Source: Microvelia longipes
Taxonomy: Eukaryota > Arthropoda > Insecta > Hemiptera > Veliidae
DNA: 64,000 nt
Direction: 5' to 3'
Assembly: GCA_018340805.1 (NCBI GenBank)
Contig: JACMZG010001914.1
Coordinates: 44,853,041-44,917,040 of the forward strand
Shown here: piece by piece, positions 24,357 to 35,189 of the stretch
Numbering within the stretch: position 1 is the first letter of the stretch
How the letters are laid out: the number at the start of each line of letters is the position of its first letter
Notes under the pieces: model-generated
Seen by the model: only the letters and a program-made list of their open reading frames with translations
What the model was told of the DNA's origin: nothing
Database searches by the model: none
Program-made: the position numbers and the translations under genes

Positions 24357-24440
24357 AATAATGAAGACAGCAGTCCTAGTTTTTGTTAGTTTAATTTATT
24401 ACATCAGAGCTTTCGCACAAGCGATGCTTGGCATCCTCAG
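24357..24440 (-). ncRNA. Dispersed repeat with hammerhead-like core, copy 1
   Basis: Read on the minus strand it gives CTGAGGA, a stem-loop (GCCAAGC, loop ATC, GCTTGTGC), then GAAA, about 35 bases of AT-rich sequence, and a closing motif TAGGACTG...GTCTTCATTA. A second copy at 54957-55046 has the same order with a different stem sequence that still pairs. CUGANGA-stem-GAAA is the invariant core of hammerhead ribozymes, which are known in retroelements such as Penelope-like elements. Helix III and a clear cleavage triplet are not convincing here, so the ribozyme reading is tentative. Confidence 0.4.
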
Positions 24441-26504
24441 TGAATCTAATAACAAGTAAACAAAACCATAAACCAATTACAAAAGTTATTGGTTTTTTTT
24501 AGTTTTAAAAAATATTTTTAAAATTACAAAAAAAATGTAATAAAATAAAACAAAACTCGGACTGGTGTCTTCCTTATTAAACTTACAGTCCATAAAACTT
24601 GATTCTTAAATAATATTTTATCATGAAAATAGTATTATTATGCATATTATAACGCATTGATGTTAGTTATCATAACCGTAGTGTAATATCTAACTTAATC
24701 ATTCCACTTTCAAATCGTGGTTAAACCAAACATAAAGTTAGGTATGTTAGAGACATGTTGCATTTATTAGGGGTGATTTTAAATTTTATTAAAACCCAAC
24801 AAGACATTAAGCCAAAAACTATCTCGACATATGGAGCTAATTTGCTCATAGAGTAAAATAAACTAGAGTTAGTTAAGCTTTAAAATCTACCAAGAGCTGC
24901 CCTTCAACTGCAAGTTGTCATTTTTAATGCATAATTTAATCGGTCAAACACAGTAGTGCAGTTAAAGCCTTCTTCTTCTTCTTTCACTTTTTTGTCTTAT
25001 AAATTAATATGTCAGATAATACTAACGGTTTTGACTATCTTTATTAATTATATTTTTGGACCTCTTCTTTTTTTTAAATTACACAGAATACATTAAAAAG
25101 ACAAAAAAAAACCCCAATATGTATTCAATAACATTATCTCACAAATTAAAAAGGTGTAGGTAAACGTTTTAAAGATAATAATAATTATATTTAAACAGAT
25201 AAGGTTAAGCATGAAAATAAGTTACAAATAAAAGATGTGTAGATTAATGTTTTTGATGGTAATAATAATTATGTGTAAGCAGATAAAGTTAAATATGAAA
25301 ATGTAGATAATAATAAAAACTAACTTTTATTTTCTAACTGTTTATTAATAACTTGAGTTTATGAGGAACCAACTTTGTTTACTAACTTTGATTACAATCT
25401 TTGGTTAAATTTTTAAGTGTAAAATATAAATGTAATTATTAAGTTAAAGCCTTAACAGATAGGTACTTCTTTTTCCTCGTCTTTTAAAAGTCGAAAATGG
25501 GATACGCCTGACAGCCTGATATTACATTCTCTTTTGTTTTTAGTTCATCAAATGTAGTGCATTTCTTTAAATAGGTTCAAACTGGAATAATAATTTGCCA
25601 AAATTACTAATAATTTTACTATCTTAGTTCGGACGCATTAAACAAATCCGGTACGGAACACACAGGACTTTTTCGCATTGCTAGATCTCAGAATGTCAGG
25701 TTGTGCCATAGCTTAAAGCGGAATTACTTCGGCCTCGCTACGATTGACCTCAGAGTAAAACAGTGATTCATATTCAAGAGAGTAATGACTTCGCACTCGC
25801 TCCGTTCCTACTTAGAATATCGTGATTATCCAAAGAGTTAAGATGAGAAATTTGAAGGCTTTTTCCTCTCGATAAGAGTTTTAAAAAGACTACTTCCTCG
25901 TATTTAAAAATAACAGATGAAATTAATTAATTAATATAAATACGAAACAATTATGCGGGATTAATTAATGTCGAACCGTGGAAACCGTTCATTGCTAATT
26001 CATTAATTCACATATTAGTGAAGCTAAAACGCAATCCTAATTGAGATTTATGTCCGAAGTAAAAAAATCTCATTAAAATATTAATTTAGCTCAAAAAACC
26101 GGAGAGCGGAAAAAAACTGGGGAAAAAAGTTGGAAATTAAAACAAATAATTTCTCATATTTATCCGAGCAAGATGGGTTTTAGGGACTCGGAAAAATATA
26201 CTGTTGGGGAAATACTCCCCCCCCCGTCGACTTTCCGTCCAGTAGTCGGCCCATCCGAAAAAAAATAAATTAAACAAAGAACGCGACGACCCCTTCAGTC
26301 AAGAGATTTTTTCCCCAGACGTAAAGAGGCACAAAAAATACGATGGTGATTAAAAATAAAAGTCATGCACTTAGTTTTTTATTGCATGGCTTAGAGGACT
26401 TCGAGCAAATAGATTTCGAATAAGTTCAAAAAAGGTTTAATACTTCTAAAATGTATTATTATACAAGAACTTAATGGATCGATTTTTTTAATTATAATCA
26501 TAAT
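24441..26504. other. Unannotated AT-rich DNA
   Basis: About 2 kb without a recognisable gene. Related degenerate motifs (GATAATAATAATTAT, AGATAAAGTTAA) recur at 25170-25310. CTCGC-type motifs (CGGCCTCGCTACG, CACTCGCTCCGTTC) appear near 25730-25810. A short C-run is at 26216-26226. Confidence 0.4.
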
Positions 26505-27024
26505 CTTAGAATAATACTATATATAGAAGGAGCACAACTGATAACACGAAAGTCGGTTCACTGGTGCAACTAAGTAATGCTGCCACCCTAACAATATACA
26601 ATTTTCTAAAAATAAAGTTGGCAATACTTCCGGTTGCTGAATTATTATGTTCTATTATTAATTAATGATTGATTATTTATAAAATACTAATATAAATATC
26701 GGTGCATTACAATATTTTAAGCATTTTAAATTGTAGTTTAACGTTTTTAATTAAAATTATATTAAAAGTAGTCATCGTCAACTAAATGTAGATTCTTGTA
26801 TTCCGCCACCCTTTTGCCATATAAGACCAGTTTTATTAAATACTTGGCAGGTGTTTTAAGTTATTATATTTGTTCTTTACGATCTTTCTTCATTAATAGA
26901 TATTTATGACAAATATTTAAAATAATGTTTTTGTTGTCAGGTTGGCAGCATTACTTAGGTGCACCAGTCAACAGGCTTTCGTGTTATCAGTGGAATTACA
27001 TTGTGTTTACGGTTCTGTGCTCAG
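26505..27024 (+). mobile_element. hAT-type non-autonomous element, copy B (right inverted end lost)
   Basis: The left end CTTAGAATAATACTATA is followed by the same body as copies A and C (CTGATAACACGAAAG... to ...GTGTTATCAGTGGAATTACA). The right inverted repeat is missing: sequence passes from CTGTGCTC straight to AG. The 8-bp duplication ATCATAAT is still present on both sides (26497-26504 and 27025-27032). The right terminus was therefore deleted after insertion, which fixes this copy in place. No coding sequence is present. Confidence 0.85.
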
Positions 27025-27032
27025 ATCATAAT

Positions 27033-27434
27033 ACATATTATATATACACGAAGTGAAATTCTAAGTTTTACCAAAGACAGACATATTTTTAATATAATGT
27101 GGATTTTTACTTAATTGTGTCACAAAGTTTACAAAGACGGCATGGTCAAGGAGTAATTATTATTAGTATTAGTATTGTTTGAAGGTGCAATTGATTATTT
27201 TTTCTTCTTCATTTGATAAATATTTTGGATTACTTTAATTTTGATTAATACCTAAAGAAAATCTTTTATCTATACTTTTTTGTATACTTTTTTATTTTTT
27301 ATAATACTTAATGTTTTGAATTGTTTGTTATGTTTTATGTTTTGAATTTTATTATATTACCTCATATTTTTTTTTGTAAATTAGTACTGTACTGTACTCC
27401 TTGGCATGGTTAGGCAAACAAGATTAAAAATACA
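27033..27434. other. Unannotated AT-rich DNA
   Basis: No gene or repeat was recognised between the hAT-type copy and the mariner. Confidence 0.4.
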
Positions 27435-27436
27435 TA

Positions 27437-28382
27437 CGAGGTCTGTCCCATAAATACGTATAAAAAAATCATAAACATTTTATTTTACGATTAATCATCA
27501 AATAACATTTTGTCCCCCTCGAAGAACTCCCCCCCCCCCCCGATAAAACGCACTTGGTCTAACGCCGTTTCCATTGTTGAAAACATCCTTCAAAGTCCTC
27601 TACTTTGAGGCCCTTCAGCTGCCTCGTCGTCGCTCCTTTTATGTCATCCACGTCCCCCAAATGGCGCCCCCGAAGCAACATTTTACATTTAGGAAACAAA
27701 AAAAAAGTCACACGGTGCCAAATCGGGTGAATATGGTGGCTGGTCAGTGACTATGATTGAGTTGCACGCCAAAAATTCGCGTACAACCAATGACGTGTGC
27801 GATGGAGCGTTGTCGTGATGAAGGATCCAATGTTTTTCGCGAGCCAATTCCGGGCGAACTCGAGCAACCCGTGCTTGTAGGTAACTTTTATTTTACACAA
27901 ATTTAGTTCATACGTCATTTTAACTGTCGATCGACAATTTTTGAAGACAATTGATCGGACATGATCCACATTTTCGTCAGAAGACGAAGTGGTAGGGCGT
28001 CCGGTGCGAGGGTCATCCTTGAAGTCTTCTCGTCCTTCTCTAAACCGCTTTAACCACTTGTGGACCTTTGGTTCCTTCAAAGCATCTTCTCCGTACACTA
28101 TCACTAATGCTTCATGAATTTCTCGACCGTTCTTGCCGAGTTAGCAAGAAATTTGATATTGATACTCTCCTGATCGGTAAGAGAGATTTTCATGCTGACG
28201 AGTTATTAAGAAAGGGGTCGGACCAACTGACTGTAGATACTGACTGATGACACATGAGGTGCTGTCTACCTAGCACAGGCTTGCTTAGGTTGTTAGTGGA
28301 GAGGGAATCTCACTGTCTCGTCTCTCCAATTCCTGCTTAGATCTAAATAATTATTTTATACGTATTTATGGGACAGACCTCG
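27437..28382 (-). mobile_element. mariner-like element, internally deleted, 946 bp
   Basis: Perfect inverted ends starting CGAGGTCTGTCCCATAAATA (continuing CGTATAAAA) are flanked by TA at 27435-27436 and 28383-28384, the invariant mariner/Tc1 target. Full-length mariners are near 1.3 kb, so about 350 bases are missing. The transposase gene runs on the minus strand and is broken. The perfect ends suggest a relatively recent insertion or strong conservation of the ends; such a copy could be moved only by transposase supplied elsewhere. Confidence 0.95.
27544..28190 (-). pseudogene. mariner transposase remnant
   Basis: The N-terminal region gives the helix-turn-helix segment typical of mariner: VYGEDALKEP then VHKWLKRFREGRED and DDPRTGRPTTS (27980-28104), preceded in another frame by a decayed start near 28190. 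After a deletion, the C-terminal catalytic region follows in shifted frames. HHDNAPSHT (about 27795-27821) carries the second catalytic aspartate, and YSPDLAPCDFF (about 27717-27750) carries the third aspartate of the DD34D triad. A FQQWKRR segment lies near the end. The region with the first catalytic aspartate is deleted. Together with the frameshifts and stops this means no active enzyme can be made. Confidence 0.9.
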
Positions 28383-28384
28383 TA

Positions 28385-29635
28385 CAGAAAGTAATGCTTG
28401 CCAAACCTTGTAGACACCTCAAGTGTCAGTAAGCGCATCTTCTTACAACACCTACCTAGTCAGCAGGACGGCAGCAGCTGCAGAGCGAATCATTTGAAAG
28501 TAGTTAAAAAGAGTTTTTGGCCGACATAAATCTTTGAGTACAAACTGCAGACAGAGAATTTACCCCTTTCTCGATGGGGTTAGGAACTAGACATTAATTA
28601 TTTAATATCTGTAAGATTAAATAATTTAGAACATTTTAAAGGATTACCTTGAACAAATCTTTACTTAGTATCCGTATAACCCACACCATTTAAAACATCA
28701 AATAAAATTAAAGTTAGGACAATCCGATCTAAGAGTTTAAACCCGCTCTACATGCAAGTCTGTTTTAAACCACAAAATGTTTAAATTCACAGCTAGTGTT
28801 ACTAAAAGACAATCTATTCCTTACTGGAGGGCTAATTTCTTCCGTCCTAGAGTCAACTGTTTTAAATTAATTCTCAAACATTCATTTGGTCCCTTAGGGC
28901 CACCACGTGCCTCGTCAGTCCCTAGCAGCAAACAAAACGCCTGATTTTAATTACAAAAGGTTCTATTTTTCAAACCCTAAACCGATTCTCACAAGTTCAA
29001 AAGCCCTTCCACATGTTTGAACCAGGGAATCAATCGTTTCCAATGCAAATACAACTAAAGGGTTAACAGACTACGATTCCAAATCGTTTGTATTTGGATC
29101 GGTATTCCGATACCCTATTTACTTTATTTTATGTTTTCTTTTTTTTCTTCTTCCTCATCCCAGTTTTTATATTACTTTCCAATTTCTCTTAAACCCACCC
29201 TAAAAGTTTTTTTACTATCCTGAAGCAATGGACGACAGAAAGTTCTTGAATAAAAATGATTTCTGATAAATCCTAAACATCCAAAAGAAATATAGTATGG
29301 ACTTAGGAGAGCAGTTTTTATCTATCTCTTCCAAGAACACTAAAATAAACTTTTTTTACATGCTCTTAAAATTTTAATGAAAATCTCGTCTGGATAATTT
29401 AACTGTTGTGGAAAGGTATGTACCCTGCCCCTGTGACGTCACCCTGTGTTAGTTCCCTAGTTGTTTATTTGCTATATTCTTTCAAAGTATTTGACAGCAT
29501 ATTCAAGTTAATCATAATAATTTATTTTAAACTACTTCCCACTCTTAAAATTAAAGTTTTAATTCAAGCATTCTTTAGATGGTAATTTAAATATTGGACG
29601 TTTTTATGTATTATTTAATAAATTTCTCTTATAAA
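28385..29635. other. Unannotated DNA
   Basis: No gene, RNA or repeat was recognised in this 1.2-kb stretch. Confidence 0.4.
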
Positions 29636-29647
29636 AATTAAGATAGT

Positions 29648-29902
29648 ATAATAATATAATTAAATAATAATAATAATAATGCCCGTTTAGAGCCTTGTGG
29701 CTCATCAAGGATAACCCCTGCGGGAACCATCTCGGGTGGTAGTAGCAACCTTTACGCTCAAAGTGAATTCTAAAGTTGGCGATAATTTATCTTAACACTT
29801 CTATAAACTGAGAGCTTAACCTGGGATGCGAACCCCTAGACCTCCGTGGGTATCAAGGGTCAGTGTAAAGACGCCTTAACGACCTCGGCTACGGAGGTGG
29901 CC
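29648..29902 (-). mobile_element. tRNA-derived SINE, full-length copy
   Basis: Reverse complement of the family at 3237: head CTCCGTAGCCGAGGTCG, B-box-like GGGTTCGCATCCC region, body with GGTTCCCGCAGGGG, and an (ATT)n tail on the left (29648-29681). A 12-base target duplication AATTAAGATAGT lies at 29636-29647 and 29903-29914. Confidence 0.9.
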
Positions 29903-29914
29903 AATTAAGATAGT

Positions 29915-31012
29915 GCTAAATTAAAATAAAACACGACAATCACTAGAATCAATGTGAAAAAGAAATCAATTAAGCTGGGCAAATGACCGTATATTTGTTT
30001 TCATAAGAACCTATTGAGGGATATAAAACACATGAAGATAGTAGTATCCATCTCAAACGTAATGCTGAACTGAGATGCTGAACTAAACAATTCCTAAGGA
30101 CGGCTGGTCGTAACCACATTGGCCTGAGTCTACCCTCCTCTTAGGGAGACAAATACGTCTTAAACTGTCTATATCATCTTTCTACATAGCCCTCGTATGT
30201 AGTACTATATATGATTAGTAGCAACCTAAACGTTGATCATCATACTCGTCTGATCTTTATTTCTTGTATATCTGTTCCAAATATATGTGAGGGACTAGAG
30301 AAACTTGAACACAAGAAGTAGAAAAGGAAACTCATATAAGTATATTCCAGGATCGCGCATGCGTGGTTAGGACTCTAACCTAGTTATCCTGAAAATGCAA
30401 GATGCAAACTTGGGAGGCATGACCAAATAAATAATGCATTTAAGAAAGACATTGATGATTGGGGTTGGAGTCGAGGATAGACCCCATTTGCACTGCGACT
30501 GGAAGTCTATTGTACAATTAGAAAGACAATAATTCATTACCTCTTCACCTAATTACGTCACATAAGTTAACCTCAAAAGTTTTTAAAAACAAAAAAATCT
30601 ATTGGTCCTTTTTCTCATATCAAAAAATAATTGAATGTGATTAGGATGCTTTTGGTTTGCTGTGGGGAAGTAATTATTTTGTGACGTCACACGTAACAAC
30701 AATTACTTTTGGGGCAGTGAAGTCGCGAGTTATATTCTGAACATTGCTGACTTGATAGCTCAAGCCCCCTTCATCTTTTATGTTGACATAAACATAATAA
30801 AACTTATATATAGGGGGTACTAATGTACCCAAGCCTTTTAGTTTGTTTTCTATTGTTCTCTTGTACTTAACTTAGTGTATCTATTAAATAAATTTTTGTT
30901 TTTAAAAACTTTGAATATTATTCCTTTCACGTAATTCGCGAGCAGACGTGTAATGAAAATATTTCATTCTTATTAATCGTCAAAATATTGATTTTTTTAT
31001 TGCTCCAATTAA
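29915..31012. other. Unannotated DNA with an LTR-like patch
   Basis: No gene was recognised. At 30780-30910 a TATATATA box, a CTTGTACTTAACTTAGTGT segment and AATAAA are spaced as in a retroviral-type LTR promoter/poly(A) unit. Ends, a second LTR and a target duplication were not found, so I do not call an LTR. Confidence 0.35.
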
Positions 31013-31400
31013 AAACACAATAATACAAATCAGAAGCAATTACAAATACAATAATACAAATCAGAAACAATTACAAACACAATAATACAAATCAGAAGCA
31101 ATTACAAACACAATAATACAAATCAGAAGCAATTACAAACACAATAATACAAATAATTAATACAAATCAGAAGCAATTACAAACACAATAATACAAATCA
31201 GAAGCAATTACAAACACAATAATACAAATCAGAAGCAATTACAAACACAATAATACAAATCCAGAAGCAATTACAAACACAATAATACAAATCAGAAGCA
31301 ATTACAAACACAATAATACAAATCAGAAGCAATTACAAACACAATAATACAAATCAGAAGCAATTACAAACACAATAATACAAATCAGAAGCAATTACAA
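31013..31400 (+). repeat. 31-bp minisatellite, about 12 copies
   Basis: The unit is AATACAAATCAGAAGCAATT then ACAAACACAAT. Most copies are identical. One partial insertion unit (TAATTAATACAAATC) lies near 31148. Confidence 0.95.
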
Positions 31401-32094
31401 TTTACACTATGAAAAGAGAAGCAAACCAACCTGCCATCCATATAGTTATACTATCGCCCAAAAATTAACTTTACTTTTTTTCTTGCTGATGTTTAAAACG
31501 CCAAAAAGTTCGCGGAAATGCGACTTTCACAAACGCCTTTGAGATTTAAATAAAAACTACCTCGGGACCATGACACCAACTTCATGAGGTCATTTTTGTT
31601 TAGAAATTCGCTAAGTTAAAGTTGAAAAAACAAAAGCAAGTGATTTACAGTATAAGGATCGAATAACTCGTGCCAACAATCATTTCGAAATCACTAAAAC
31701 ATCAAAATACTTAATAATAGGCGAAGTTTACTTCCCGGTCCAGCAGGACTAACTTGCCTCAGGCAAAGCTATTCAATCAATCAAAATGCCTGAGATATAA
31801 GAAACAGTCATTTAGAAACTCTGGACTTTGAACTTGTAAGCTCAGTCGTAAATATATGAGATGCTTTAAAAGGGCATCAAATGATGGAATCTAAGTAGAT
31901 TGATGCCCAATATGGGCACTGGATGCCGCAACCTTGGATCTAAAAAACTAAGTCGGGTTACTGCAGTCAGCCTATACGACTCGACGGATCTGATTAAGCA
32001 CCAGTTGCTTAATGTTATGACACGGATGCTTAAAATTAATTTCAGATAAATAGAACAAAATTTCGGAACTGCATTAGACTGTAAAATACTAATA
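31401..32094. other. Unannotated DNA
   Basis: No gene, RNA or repeat was recognised. Confidence 0.4.
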
Positions 32095-32940
32095 TTCGCG
32101 ATTCAAAGAGATAGTTGTAAGGTTGGCAATACCAATGGCGGGAAAGCGAAACGGAGATCAAATTTTTTTTTTATCATAGGATTAGCATGGGAGCCGATGA
32201 AAATTCTTCTTTTATTCCTTTATTGTTCGTTAATTTGTGATAAATGAGGTAAAAACTAATAGAACGACCATCGGTGCTAAAAAAAATGGCCAACATTTCA
32301 TAGATAAATACTTCGATTATTCCAGGATTTCAAATATAAAATCAGGCTCTTATCACTACAGACTAGAATTTGTCCGATTTAACCCAGAAATAATAAAACC
32401 TAAACGGATAATTTAAACAAACATTTTACAAAAACATGAATTTATTGAGTTATTTATTATTTTAGTGCGTAAATAAAATTGATTGATAAATTAAAACACC
32501 ATTACGGTGAAAATCGGCTTGTTATCAGTTAATTTAAATACCTGTAACAACTAATTTAAACAATTTAATGCAATTAAAAGGTAATTTTGTGTGTTTGTGT
32601 AAACTAAAATTATTTAAAAGTAACATTAATTAACAATATTAAAATAAAACACTATATTTTCATTTGCACCATCTTATCACTTTAAATTTAACACTATATT
32701 TAAATTTAAATACACGTGTCAACCCATTAAAACCCTATTTTTCAACGAAATAGGGATTCGACTGAGTTCATACGCCCTAAAATTAATTAAATTAAAGCAC
32801 TTTGATAAAAAATTTAAAGAAATAATCGTCACAAATAAGAAAAAACAAAAAACTCCCATAAGGACTTTAGCAACGATCACCCTTTCGTTATCAATTTCTT
32901 ATCAGCGTCAGTGGCGCTGCTACGGACTTTGAATCGCGAA
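32095..32940. mobile_element. TA-flanked MITE, 846 bp
   Basis: Inverted ends TTCGCGATTCAAAG and CTTTGAATCGCGAA are flanked by TA (32093-32094 and 32941-32942). The inside is AT-rich without a transposase frame. The left 260 bases match the fragment at 359-630. Terminal inverted repeat length is only 14 bases, so the superfamily (Tc1/mariner or PIF-like) is not certain. Confidence 0.8.
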
Positions 32941-33210
32941 TATGATGTTCGTAAGGAACACACAGTCCGTACAAGATATCACCTTTAATGATATGTTTAA
33001 TTTCATTAATTTTTTTTTAAATTAGTACCATTTGTATAAATAAAAGCTTCAGAATGACGAGAAACAAGCTCTCTCAAGCACGGACTATTCTTTTGAAAAT
33101 TGCAGTTATAAGGAAAGAAATGGAAAGCTAAGGAATTAAATCATAAAATTCAGAAACGACATCCTGATAACTAAACCAATAACAGTAGCAAATGTAAACC
33201 ATGAAAATAA

Positions 33211-33349
<139 letters not shown>

Positions 33350-34369
33350 GATACCAAAAAGTAAAAAGGGAATAAGTCGAAAAATGCAACTTTTCAGGAA
33401 CCGAAAAACAAACTTTGAATGAAGCTCTAAAATCGTTAAAACCAGTTACAGATTTTATTTTAACATTATTCTGTTTATTAATATGTTCTGTATAATGAGA
33501 AGTAGTTTTGTATTCAATTAATAAATAGTTCACGAGATATTGGGGAAAATTTAAGAAAAACCACTGACTTATACCTTTTTTGTCGGTTTCAAAGAGGTAG
33601 TTATCCCCTTTTGACTGATTTTCCACTTGTCATTTTTAAGGTTGTTGAACTAAAAATCAAACTATTTTTTATGGTTAAAGTAAGCTTACTATTATAGTAA
33701 ATTATCTATGTAGATAGAGTTTCATATTTCTAATTAAAATGTGTATAAACATGAAAGTAAAAATTTACTAATTTACACAGAAAACAAAAATGTTCCTGAG
33801 TTAGCCCGGTGTCCATTTGAATACTAAAATCAATGTGTTTAGATAGGAATATTTTAATTTAAGTTAATATCATTGTTTCAAGAATTTAAATTGAAATATT
33901 AGCTTAAAATATCCAAAACATTGGCTGTGCGACTTTTCGGTAATGTAGTCTTCACTGAAAAGTATAAAGGGGATAAGTCATTCTTAGGTCATACTTAGGT
34001 ATAAGTTCATATTAATGATATAAACATTAAAACGTAAAAAGGAGGTAACTCACCAGTGCAGCGTTGCCAAGTAATACTTACTTGGTAAGCTGTAGATGTT
34101 TTACAGTATTGGCCTTTTCATAGTTTTGAATACTTATACAGGGAGGACAAAAATCTCCTTCCGCCAAACTTATTGGGAGTTATAATGAAATAAAAATATT
34201 ATTTATAAACTATAGAAAATTTAGATTGCGTAACTAGACAGTAAAGTGATTTTTCATTGCTGCGCACTTTGTTTTTTTTGACAAGCGATATAATAATAAT
34301 TATAAGAACTACTCAATAAGTATATACGGGCCATTGAAATTTTTTGGCTATAAGTTTCAAAATTTAATT

Positions 34370-35140
34370 TTTAGTATTTTCAAAATTGCGCTAATGCGCA
34401 CGCGCAAAAATGTTTTTTTTTCAAAAATTCATGTAGGGTATCAAATTGTAGGTATTGGTGAGTAGGACACAAACATGCATTACTTTTTCAAAATGACAAC
34501 CTTAAAACCCGTTAAAAATATCAAAATTCACCAAACAATTGTAGGAACCCCCCCCCCCCTTTAACTAACCCATAATAAGCAGCCCTAAACCTATTAAAAA
34601 TGCTTAATAATAGCTTTGCTATGGAAATTCTCCCGATAAAAATGTTCAAAAGTTAATTTTAGTAATATAAAATTTCACTAACGCGCACGCGCAAAAATAA
34701 ATATTTTTTGAAAAAATCGTGTGGGATATCAAATCGTAGGTATTGATGGGTAGAACACGAATATGCACCGGCTTTTCAAAATGACGACCCTTACACCCGC
34801 CAAAAATTTCAAGAACCACAAAACATTGTTGTCCCCCCTAACTAACCCTTAATATGCAGCCCCAAAAATATTAAATAAATGCTCAATAGGAGCGATTGGA
34901 ATTCTCCAGATAAAATGTTTCAAAAGTTAATTTTAGCAATATAAAATTTCACTAACGCGCACGCGCAAAAATAAATATTTTTTGAAAAAATCGTGTGGGG
35001 TATCAAATCGTAGGTATTGATGGGTAGAACACAAATATGCTACGATTTAATTTTAAAAATGGTGACCCTAACACTCGTCAAAAATATCAGACACCACAAA
35101 AATTGTTGTGACCCCCCCCCCCTCTTCAACTAACGTATAA
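34370..35140. repeat. Left set of three ~280-bp units (GCGCACGCGC units)
   Basis: Each unit contains GCGCACGCGCAAAAA (34396, 34683, 34957), then TATCAAAT(C/T)GTAGGTATTG, GTAGAACAC and a C-run. They are inverted relative to 38040-38790. Confidence 0.85.
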
Positions 35141-35189
35141 TGAGCAGCACTAAAATATTAAATAAATATTTAGTATAAAATAAAAATAA

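Noticed and set aside
30780..30910. Solo LTR of a retrotransposon
   Set aside because: TATA- and AATAAA-like motifs are present, but no TG...CA ends, paired LTR or target duplication could be found.
31013..31400. CRISPR-like array (31-bp repeats)
   Set aside because: Units are contiguous with no unique spacers, so it is a minisatellite. The same holds for the other tandem arrays.
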